Assembly (NCBI RefSeq): GCF_001625215.2 | Contig: NC_030383.2 | Coordinates: 5,034,779 to 5,098,778, forward strand | Direction: 5' to 3' | Length of the DNA stretch: 64,000 bases | DNA from: Daucus carota subsp. sativus | Taxonomy: Eukaryota > Streptophyta > Magnoliopsida > Apiales > Apiaceae | Shown: in pieces, positions 24,548 through 33,744 of the stretch | How the letters are laid out: the number at the start of each line of letters is the position of its first letter | Numbering within the stretch: the stretch's first letter is position 1 | The notes under the pieces: model-generated | Seen by the model: only the letters and a program-made list of their open reading frames with translations | Told to the model about the DNA's origin: nothing | Databases searched by the model: none | Made by a program: the position numbers and the translations under genes

Positions 24548-24654
24548 TGGTTGCCTATCCACAAAACCATCATCACTTGAAAAAACCTCATTGGCAAGCT
24601 ATCAGAAAACCAAAACCACCAAAAGCAAACCACTCCAAAAAAACCAAAACAAAG

Positions 24655-27511
24655 ATGGACGGTTACGTAAACGTCAATTTCTTCTGGGGAGGTGAAATCA
24701 TAAAACAAGATAACGATGTTCTCTACACCTTAGATCCGAAAGAAATGATGTATGTGAAATTGAGCAGCTCACTTGAAGAACTACGAGATATGGTGTTCGG
24801 GTTGATGCATATAAGTAGGCATCATTGGGATGTCAAGCTTAGTGTGAAATATCCTCGAATCGGGGTTAGTAACCTCGTTTCGGGGTTCTTTGTGAAGTCT
24901 GTTAAATCGGACGACGATGTTCGTAGGATGTTAAGTATCCCCGAGAGATTTCACTTGGGTGGAGACGTATCATTGTTTATCGAGGCCGAGAGTATTGCTC
25001 AACCCAGCCAACACTATGGAGGCGAGTATGGGGGGAACTATGGACAAACCGGACAAACCGCTGCAGGTGGCCAAGTTTCAAATTATGTTGAAAACTACGG
25101 TGGGAGTTTTGGAGGCGATTATGGGGGAAACTATGGACAAAGCCAGGGCATGCAAGGGTGGTCTAGCGGCTACAACTACGGGACGATTGGAGAGTATGGT
25201 GGTGGCTCGAGTAATACGGGTCGTTTTGTTGTTGAAGAGGTTGTGGACGAGGACGATTTGAGTGGTAGACAGCCATCACCGGCTCGTCAAACCCCGAAAA
25301 GAGGTGCAGCTATAGCTCTTGCACTGGAGAACCAGGAGGATGATGAAGAGTATGGCTCGGAAAGAGCCATAAGCAGCAGTGACGATTCGGAGTGGAATCT
25401 ATCACAGGAGGATGTTCCGGAAAGTGAAGATTTTTCGGAGGTTGATTCCGATGAAGAAAGAGAGGGAAACATGCACTTGCAAACACAGGCATTGTCTATT
25501 CATGAACCTAGAGCTGCATGGTTTGGATCCCAGGATTACGAGCCTGTGATTGTGTCCAACAAGGACGCAGTTATGTCACTCGGGTTTGATCCCGCCAACG
25601 ATGAGTTGACCGAAGGAGCTCTATTTGCTACCAAGGAAGTGCTCATAGCTGCTGTGAAACATGCACACATAAGTACAGATCGAAATTTCATCGTGGAGAA
25701 AAGCTCCACGCAAGTCTACAAAGTTAAATGTGTGGTTTCAAACTGCAAGTGGAAGCTAAGGGCCGCGAAGAAGAAGTCCCACGGCCTTTTTCAAATAACT
25801 AAATGTCCAGAGATTCACACATGCCTACTGGATAGACCCACGCAGGACCACCGCAAAATTTCAGCAAAAATGATTGGCTATGTGGTTGCTCCCTACGTAA
25901 GTCCTACAACCTTGGATATCATTATATGTCTAAATATTATCGTTTATTATTCATCGTTAATGTTAATATATTTTGTTTCAACAGATCTCCCAGACCCCTC
26001 AATTGAAGGTAAGCAACATCATCACAATGGTCAATGATGAGTACCACCATTTGGTTAGTTACTTGAAAGCATGGAGGGGGAAGATGGCCGCCATGGAAAG
26101 CGTTTATGGAAGCTGGAAGACAACCTACAACGAGCTCCCTCGGTTCCTTAATGTCATGGCCAGTACAAATGTCGGAAGTATAGTTGTGGTTGAGGTTGTT
26201 CCACATCATAAAGAGAGGGGTACATCGACATTTGTTCGTGCATTTTGGTGCCTAAAAGCAATGATTGATGGTTGGCAGTATGCACGGCCAGTTATTTCCA
26301 TTGATGGTACATTTCTTAAGGGAAAGTATAATGGGAAATTGCTGGTCGCGGTGGGAGTCGACTCTAATAACCACCAATATCCCATATGCTTCGCCCTTGT
26401 TGATGAGGAAACAACTGAAAATTGGTCTTGGTTTCTACGTCTTTTACGTAGACATGTATGCCGAGATAGATTGGGGGTTTGTATTAAATCTGACCGTGCG
26501 ACGGGGATCCTTGCTGCAATGAATGACGAAGCGAGTGGTTTTACCCCGCCGATGGGCTATCACAGATTCTGCCTCCATCATGTTAGGAGCAACTTCTCCA
26601 AGGCATTCCCGGGAAAGGAGCTTAAAATGTTAATGTGGCTAGCCGGCAATATGCCACAGATTAGGAAATATGATGCCTACATGAAGAAGATTGGAGAGCT
26701 TTCGCCTCAAGGCTTGAGGTGGTTGCTAGGGATAAGTCCAGCCCTCTGGACTATTTGTCATGACACAGGCCACGCTCGTTTCGGCCAAGCTACCACAAAC
26801 ATCACGGAGAGCTTTAATGGTAACGTGCGCGTGGCTCGGCACCTACCTGTGACCGCAATGATTGAATTCATGTTTTATAAAACTGTTAGGACGGTCAATA
26901 AGGAGAGGAACGCAGTGCTTGAGGGCATTGGGGAGGGTCATGAACTTTGTCTAAGGACGAGAAATAAGTTGGAGAAGATTGCATCCAAAGCTAACACACA
27001 CCGGGTCGAGACATTTAATAGAGGAACCGGTTTGTTCTCCGTAAAGACGCAAAGGTACATGGTAAAAGGGTGCAATAAGGGCGGGAACACGCAGGTGGTT
27101 GACATAACTCAGCGTACATGCACTTGCGGGAAATGGGCTTGCCACCGCCTACCGTGTTCACATTTGATTGCTGCTTGCAACCACAATCACTTAAACTGGA
27201 AACAGTGGATTGGCCCCTTCCACTACAACTCTACTTTGTTGAAATTGTGGGAGCCAATGATATATCCATTACCAGCAACTGGGTATTGGGATATTGATTT
27301 GCCAGTGCAATGGAGAATGTTTGGAACTGTGGTACCGAACGAGGCCTTGCGAAAGAGAAGGCGTAAACGAGGAGAAAGGGGTCAATCCGTCAGAATACGC
27401 ACGGAGATGGACAGTTCCCGTACAAGTCACAAATGTGGCCGCTGCAAGCAAGAAGGACACACTAGACGTAGTAAAAGGTGTCCATTGTACAATGTTGACC
27501 CTACTGTGTAA
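24655..27511 (+). CDS. Mutator-like transposase (mudrA type), complete, two exons
   Basis: Exon 1 is 24655-25896 and exon 2 is 25985-27511, joined in phase 0 across an 88-bp GT-AG intron, for 922 residues. An in-frame ATG at 24547 could add 36 residues; I prefer MDGYVNV because it starts the PB1-like N-terminal domain. A Gly/Tyr/Gln-rich linker (YGGEYGGNYGQ) and an acidic region follow. Next come the MuDR DNA-binding domain (ALFATKEVLIAAVKHAH, with the CVVSNCKW and IHTC metal ligands) and the DDE core: first Asp in SIDGTFLKGKY, second in IKSDRATG, the CLHHV motif, and Glu in TNITESFN. A SWIM zinc finger (CTCGKW...PCSHL) and a CCHC knuckle (CGRCKQEGHTRRSKRCP) end the protein. No frame damage is visible. 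It catalyses cut-and-paste transposition. Confidence 0.92.
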
Positions 27512-27846
27512 TTTAATTGCCATTTTCTTTTTAGTCCTTGTTTTTAATTGTTAATTTGTATTTTCCTTTTCAGTCCTTGTTTTTTATTGTTACTCTGTAT
27601 TTTTCTTTCGTTTTTTATTGTTAATCCAATTTTGTTAATTAATTTAATGTAATGGTGTTGAAGCAATAAATAAACTTCAAGGAAACAGAAGCATTCGGGA
27701 CAAGATATTACATGCTGGCAAAAGAAAGGCTGTAAAGAAAAGATTCTGCTCAGTTAAAGGACAATATATAATAAAGTAAAGTGATGTGAAAAGAAAGGCT
27801 GTATAGATTAGACTACACACTGGCAAACCATAGCAAGCAACGAAAT

Positions 27847-27994
27847 AATGCTCATATTCACATGATCAACAGTTGTATCTCATAATGCTGATATTCACAT
27901 GATCAACAGTTGTATCTCATAATGCTGATATTCACATGATCAACAGTAGTATCTGATAATGCAGAGGGTCACATGGTGTACAGTAGGTCATAAA
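27847..27994. repeat. 37-bp tandem repeats between the two MULE genes
   Basis: Three units (27847, 27884, 27921) begin AATGCT(C/G)ATATTCACATG and are almost identical; a decayed fourth starts at 27958. They occupy the interval between the transposase stop and the second gene, where a promoter or terminator is expected. Confidence 0.88.
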
Positions 27995-28128
27995 GTAAAG
28001 GTTCTGCAAAAGTAAAGTGCCTCACTGTAAAGATTAGACTGTACAAAGTTTCTCACTTTATAGATTAGACCCACGTTTTCATACTGCCAAACCATAGCAT
28101 GCATTGAAAGAAAAGATTCAGCTCATTT

Positions 28129-28164
28129 AAAGGACTTGTCAATTCAAAAATTGACAAGTCTTTT
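28129..28164. repeat. 16-bp inverted repeat upstream of the second MULE gene
   Basis: AAAGGACTTGTCAATT and AATTGACAAGTCTTTT (one mismatch) are separated by four bases. It lies about 35 bp upstream of the TATA-like box of the second gene. Confidence 0.85.
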
Positions 28165-28196
28165 AAATATATTCAGCTAAACAATAATCCATTCGC

Positions 28197-28205
28197 CTAT
28201 AAATA
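28197..28205 (+). promoter_or_regulatory. TATA box of the second MULE gene
   Basis: CTATAAATA lies about 73 bp before the start codon at 28278. Its position and sequence fit a plant TATA box and support the second gene being transcribed on its own. Confidence 0.6.
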
Positions 28206-28277
28206 GGTCTTCATTATGGTTGATACACATACAAGCAACTAAACAAACACAAAATTCACTCATCACTTAAGCTGAAA

Positions 28278-29039
28278 ATGGATAAGGGCAAGGCACCAAT
28301 GGATAAGGGGAAAGCACCAATGACCCCCGGCTGCGAAAAACGCCTCAAACAGCAACAAGATAGGAGACAGCCGGAGCTTGTGTTGGGAGGGATGCGCAAC
28401 AACCGAAGCAACCAACCTAAACCAGCTCCTAAAAGCAAGGCACCACCGGTCGTGCAACAAAAGAAAACTCGGCCACCGTTGGGACGGATGCGCACTGACT
28501 TTGACATCAAGAAAATGATAGAGGAGACGAGAGAAGAGAGACGTCTCGAGGTTGAACATCAAAAGAACGTGAAGAAGTGGAACAAACTCTTCCGTTATAT
28601 TTGCAGGTATGTTTATAGGAGGATTAGAAGGGGCAAAGATTGGGTGATGACGGAGGCGGAAGATGATATCCATAACAGAAAATTCCCTGAAGTTCACAAA
28701 CTCTATTTTCAACGCCATCGTGAGATGGGTGAGATGGATATCCCATTTGGTGATTCTCGCATGAGGTATTATGCGGCTAAAATCGATGAAGAGTGTGCCG
28801 CACTGCAGGCTAAACTCGAGGGAAGTCAGGAAGCCAGATTTTGGGCCGAGTGGGGAGATGTGGACAATGTAACTTATCAGTGCCGTCGAGTGCAAATGCC
28901 TACCCCGTGGGTCGATGAAGATGAAGTGGAAGGCGGTGTTGCTGATGATGGTGGAGACGATGATGCTCACGCTGAGGACGATGAAGATGATGATGAAGGA
29001 TATGATTCCGACTATATTGTGGACCTCACTCAGGATTGA
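28278..29039 (+). CDS. Second gene of the MULE, unknown function (253 aa)
   Basis: A single open frame of 253 residues lies downstream of the transposase and inside the right TIR. I recognise no family. It starts with a duplicated MDKGKAP, followed by a basic, Gln/Pro/Lys-rich region to about residue 70. Next is a charged, probably helical stretch (MIEETREERRLEVEHQKNVK) and a compact part with many aromatic and Arg residues (KLFRYICRYVYRRIRRGKDW, WAEWGDVDNVTYQCRRVQ). It ends with an acidic tail (GGDDDAHAEDDEDDDEG) closing in YIVDLTQD. GC content and codon use resemble the transposase rather than the flanks. A TATA box precedes it. By analogy with maize mudrB or the anti-silencing VANC proteins of VANDAL elements, an accessory role is possible, but no similarity to either is claimed. 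Confidence 0.75.
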   Translation: MDKGKAPMDKGKAPMTPGCEKRLKQQQDRRQPELVLGGMRNNRSNQPKPAPKSKAPPVVQQKKTRPPLGRMRTDFDIKKMIEETREERRLEVEHQKNVKKWNKLFRYICRYVYRRIRRGKDWVMTEAEDDIHNRKFPEVHKLYFQRHREMGEMDIPFGDSRMRYYAAKIDEECAALQAKLEGSQEARFWAEWGDVDNVTYQCRRVQMPTPWVDEDEVEGGVADDGGDDDAHAEDDEDDDEGYDSDYIVDLTQD

Positions 29040-29440
29040 GAACTTATGTCATGTTCTCATTTTAATCATATGTAATTTCCCTTCAGTTTATGTAAGAGTA
29101 TTGTTTCGTTTAAGTTTATGTAATGCGAATTACCTTTTAAGTACAATCTATATGAGCTTAAATATTTAAATATGACAATCTATAATATTATATTATATCA
29201 TTACATAATATAATAATATAAAATATAATATCACAAATAATGTATCACTATATAATATAAAATATTTTTATATTATATCATTATATAAATAATATTATAA
29301 AATATTATAATATAAATATTTACTAAAACTTCAATTAAATATATAAATATATATATATATATATCACTATATAATATAAAATATTTTTATATTATATCAT
29401 TATATAAATTATATTATAAAATATTATAATATAAATAATA

Positions 29441-29574
29441 TGGGTCGCCCTTTGAAATAATATTTTCTGATTTTTGATTTTTTTTTTTTAAAAATAACCC
29501 ATATGGGTCGCCCTTTGAAAGCGCGACCCATACTTATATATTTATGTTTGGGTCGCTCTTTCAAAGCGCGACCC
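29441..29574. repeat. Hairpin units in the right TIR
   Basis: Two full units lie at 29505-29529 and 29550-29574, and a half unit begins at about 29441. They follow the same GGGTCGC...GCGACCC plan as in the left TIR. Confidence 0.85.
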
Positions 29575-29716
29575 TTACTGGAAATTTTTTTTGGTTTGGG
29601 TCGCGTTTTCTCCCCTCATTTAGACTGGTTAGTTTTGAAAGCTCGAAAAAAAACTGGTTACTTTTGAAAAGTGGTTGAATAGAGTGGTTACAAATGATAC
29701 GGAGCCGTAATACGTG

Positions 29717-30604
29717 CATACCTAAACATTTGTCAGACTCAGCTATACTGCACAGTATACCCCTAAATAAATCAAGAGATTCATAGATAAACCGGATCAT
29801 CTCTCGAGATTTCTAAAAAACCCTCAAATCATATCATTTATATAGTCAGGTGCGATAATAAATTAATAATCATGCACTTCGGGAATCGGACTTAATCGGC
29901 TGAACTACCGATTTAAGGATTAATCGGAAATCGGGGATTAATCGGTAATATTTAGTTATTATTATATTAGCTATTTAGTAACTAATATATTTACTATATT
30001 CATAAACCCTATAATTATTCATATTTAAAGTAATATGATATTTTAATTTTAATAATTTATCACATATAATTCGATTATGAAATATATATAAGGATTAATC
30101 GGATTTCAAAAATCGGATCGGTAACCGACCTTGCAGGGGATTAATCGGGGATTTATCGGTTAAATCGGGGATTTTTAGAACACTGTGCACTGCACGTAAC
30201 ACCCCAGAGGATATGTACAAGATTATATACATAGAAACTCAGATTAACTCTAACTCGTCGTCCTGTGATTTTTCATTTTTTGAAATACTATGATTTTTTT
30301 TAAGATTTTTACGTGAGTATAAAAAGATGTTTATAATTTATATCTATAAAATCGAAAATATACAAAGGAGAATGTAAACATAGCAGAAACACATATCCAA
30401 TTTGTTTTTCATAATAAAATAATTTTCTGCGTACCTGTCCTTTGCCTTGCATTGCAGTTCCATAATCAAGGGAGAGTATCTCGACGAGATTTTGTTTCTT
30501 TTCTGCATTATATACTCTTCTCGATCTCTTCTCACGTATTGACCTAATATGTGTGTATATATACACCCATTGCATGATCATTCGATCATCTACCACACAA
30601 GAAA
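29717..30604. other. Invertase upstream region with CGATTAATCGG-type repeat
   Basis: After the MULE target duplication comes the 5' region of the invertase gene. Between about 29880 and 30185 the motif GGATTAATCGG and variants recur many times at both ends of an AT-rich core, resembling a decayed short element. A related block, in the other orientation, lies in the last invertase intron (about 33080-33170). A TATA-like TATATATA is at 30556-30563, about 45 bp before the start codon. Confidence 0.55.
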
Positions 30605-33408
30605 ATGGCGCTAGTTTTTTCTCGCAACTATACCGTATTAATATTACTATCGATTTTCTTATTCGTCTCGTTAGATATCAATGGCGTGGAATCAACCCAC
30701 CGAGTTTTTCTAGAATTTCAATCTGTTCCTGCTGTAAATGTCAAGCTAGTTCACAAACCTGCTTACCATTTTCAACCTAAGAAGCATTGGATCAACGGTA
30801 TGTTATGTATATAATTAAACACGCTCATGCACGTACATAGCACGTAATTCACATGGAGCGGTGAATCACTAGTTGCCAACAATTGCATAACTTTGGCACG
30901 TAATTCATATGGAGTGGTGAATCAGTAGTTGTCAACAATTGCATAATTAAACACACTCTCAAATGCACCGTAGTTTCTGACAAGGTTTGAATCATCGACA
31001 TCAACCTTATGTGAAGTGGAGAAAAAGTATAATCTGATCATGCATCGATTTAGCAAACAAGTGCACAGTTCGCTCCTAGCATTGTAGTCCTGTTCTGTAA
31101 TCTGCATTGTTCTCTGTTTTTGTTGTTTTATAATCTGCATTTATTTTTTCTCTTCATGAGCTACTAATGAAGAACTCAAGCTCCAGATGATCTAATATAT
31201 CTTGTTCTCTCTTGCATGGTCAATGCTGGTGAATAAACAAAACAAACCACAGATCCTAATGGTAAGCCATATATATTAATATCTTGATTAACAAATTCTG
31301 AAAATTTAAAATTTCGATTAGATGATAAATAGCATGTTTGTCGATTCTGTTTGGACAATTACAGGACCAATGTTCTACAAAGGCTATTACCATCTTTTCT
31401 ATCAGTACAATCCCCAAGGTGCTGTCTGGGGGAACATTGTATGGGCTCACTCTGTTTCAAAGGACTTGATCAATTGGCTTGCACTCGAAACAGCAATTTC
31501 CCCTTCGAAGCCCTTTGACAAATACGGATGCTGGTCAGGATCAGCCACAATTCTTCCTGGTAACAAACCTATCATACTCTACACTGGTATAGTATCCCCT
31601 GAACCTGAGTCCACCCAAGTCCAAAACTATGCTGTTCCTGCTAATTATTCCGATCCATTTCTTCGTGAATGGATAAAACCGGACAACAATCCATTGGTTA
31701 CAGCCCATAGTGAGAACTCGTCTGCCTTTCGTGATCCTACTACTGCATGGTTTGATGGTGGCCACTGGAAAATGCTGGTAGGTAGCAGGAGAAAACATAG
31801 AGGAATGGCCTATTTGTATCGAAGCAGAGATTTCATGAATTGGGCAAAGTCCCCACATCCTTTGCATTCTAAGGCCAACACAGGAATGTGGGAATGTCCT
31901 GATTTTTATCCAGTGGCTCAAGAAAGCACGAAAGGGCTGGATACGTCTGAAAGAGGGGAGAATATTAAGCATGTGTTGAAGGTTAGTCTGGATGAAACTA
32001 GATATGAGTACTACACGATTGGAACGTATGATCGTGTCAAGGATAGGTATGTTCCGGATAATACATCAGTTGATGGTTGGGCAGGATTGAGATATGATTA
32101 TGGTAACTTTTATGCTTCAAAAACTTTCTTTGATCCTCTCAAGAATCGAAGAATTTTGTGGGGTTGGGCTAATGAGTCTGATACTCGGGATGATGATGTT
32201 AAAAAGGGTTGGGCTGGAGTTCAGGTAATTTGTACTATTAGAAGATAAAGATCCTCTAGGTTACAATGTTATAGAACTTGCAATTTTTCTGTTTTGAGAT
32301 TAACTGAGTTCTGATTACATGCATATTCTTTTAGCTAATTCCGAGGACAGTTTTGCTGGATCCAAGTGGAAGGCAACTGATCCAGTGGCCAATCGAAGAA
32401 CTAGAACAACTGCGCGGAGCAAGAGTACAGATGGGAAAACAAAAAATCAACGAGGGAGATCATGTCGAAGTAAAAGGAATAACAGCTGCACAGGTTTGTT
32501 CATGTTCCAAAAATGACATTAAACTTGGTGCATCATTTTCATAATGCTTCCAACAATTTGTGTCTGTTCAGGCAGATGTTGATGCAACGTTCTCATTTGA
32601 GAGCTTAGATAAAGCTGAGTCATTCGATCCTAAATGGATGAACTTAGACGCTCAAGACGTCTGCAACTTGATGGGATCAACTGTTATTGGAGGTCTCGGA
32701 CCATTCGGGCTACTGACTTTGGCTTCAGAGAAGCTCGAAGAATATACTCCTGTCTTCTTTCGGATATTCAAGACTCAAGAGAAGCACAAAGTTCTGATGT
32801 GTTCTGATGCAAAACGGTATACTTGTTTATCAGTATTCCAGAGTAAAGATGTGAACTGGTCACTCCTAAACATATTAATATGGCTATTGATTCACCAAGG
32901 CTATATGTTTGTTCAACAGGTCCTCTTTGGCTAAAGGATTGTACATGCCATCATTTGCAGGATATGTAGATGTGGATTTAACTGACAATAAGATTTCACT
33001 CAGAAGTCTGGTGAGCCCTGTTTTTTGAAGTTCACTTCTGCATGTGTTATATACATTATTCTAGAAGTCGATGATTCCGTAGCTCACCGAACCGATTAAA
33101 TTTCCAATTATTCAATTAATCATCCGATTAATCCTTGTTCCATGTCACCGATTAAGTCCGATTTCCGTTACAACACTCTATATATAATGTAAATTATGTT
33201 TACTGTTATGTTTGTTTTGATGCAGATTGACAATTCAGTGGTGGAAAGTTTTGGGGCTCGAGGAAAAACATGCATATCATCCAGGGTTTATCCAACACTA
33301 GCAATTTCTAAGAATGCTCATTTATTTGTATTCAACAATGGAACAGAGCCCATCACTGTAGATAGCTTGGATGCTTGGAGCATGAACCCTCCTTCAAAGA
33401 TGAACTAA
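30605..33408 (+). CDS. Cell-wall invertase (beta-fructofuranosidase, GH32), complete, seven exons
   Basis: Exons are 30605-30797, 31253-31261, 31365-32224, 32335-32493, 32572-32816, 32920-33010 and 33226-33408, giving 1,740 nt and 579 residues. Exon 2 is the 9-nt mini-exon that completes the catalytic WINDPNG motif, whose Asp is the nucleophile. A signal peptide ([20 protein letters not shown]) leads. Other family marks are [26 protein letters not shown] (transition-state stabiliser) and MWECPDF, where Glu is the acid/base and Pro rather than Val marks the cell-wall type. The C-terminal beta-sandwich has [14 protein letters not shown] and [12 protein letters not shown]. The enzyme splits apoplastic sucrose into glucose and fructose for sink tissues. 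All catalytic residues are intact. The gene is tail to tail with ORANGE, 336 bp from stop to stop. Confidence 0.96.
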
Positions 33409-33744
33409 GATGTAATTTAGTAGAAACTATAAGATTTATTTTTATTATTATACTTATAGCGTAGCAGGGTATATATGATAACCTTTTTTAGCATTTGAAT
33501 AGAAATGACAGAAGATTACAGTTTACACATTCAACAAGAAGTTTAAGTATTTAGCACAAAGACAATTCAAGCTATGCTACAAATTTAAGTGAAGAAACAG
33601 TCTTTAAACACTATATACTGTTTCTTTATTGTATCTCTCGTAGAGTTGCAGTAGCACTATCTTCATCCATTGATTTGATTATCTACTACGATCCGATGTT
33701 GTAATATCATGTGTGTCTATCCGGTGGAATCTCTTCAGTATTCA

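Larger units (their letters stand above)
22779..29706 (+). mobile_element. Complete Mutator-like element (6,928 bp) with long TIRs, transposase and a second gene
   Basis: The element is bounded by inverted repeats starting GGCTCC(C/G)T(C/A)TCATTT and by a perfect 10-bp duplication. The TIRs run about 22779-23280 (left) and 29175-29706 (right). Each begins with a shared stretch (TTCAACCACTTTTCAAAA, TCTAAATGAGGGGAGAAAAC), continues with GGGTCGC hairpin units, and ends in a very AT-rich part. Inside, on the plus strand, lie the transposase (24655-27511) and a second gene (28278-29039). The intact transposase and target duplication suggest a young, possibly autonomous element. A local duplication of about 90 bp lengthens the AT-rich part of the right TIR (around 29250-29430). 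Confidence 0.93.

Noticed and set aside
25937-26209. Open frames antisense to the MULE transposase
   Set aside because: They are shadows of the transposase exons.
28263-28970. 235-residue open frame antisense to the second MULE gene
   Set aside because: It is the complementary shadow of the sense frame. The sense frame has the TATA box, the acidic tail and the better start.
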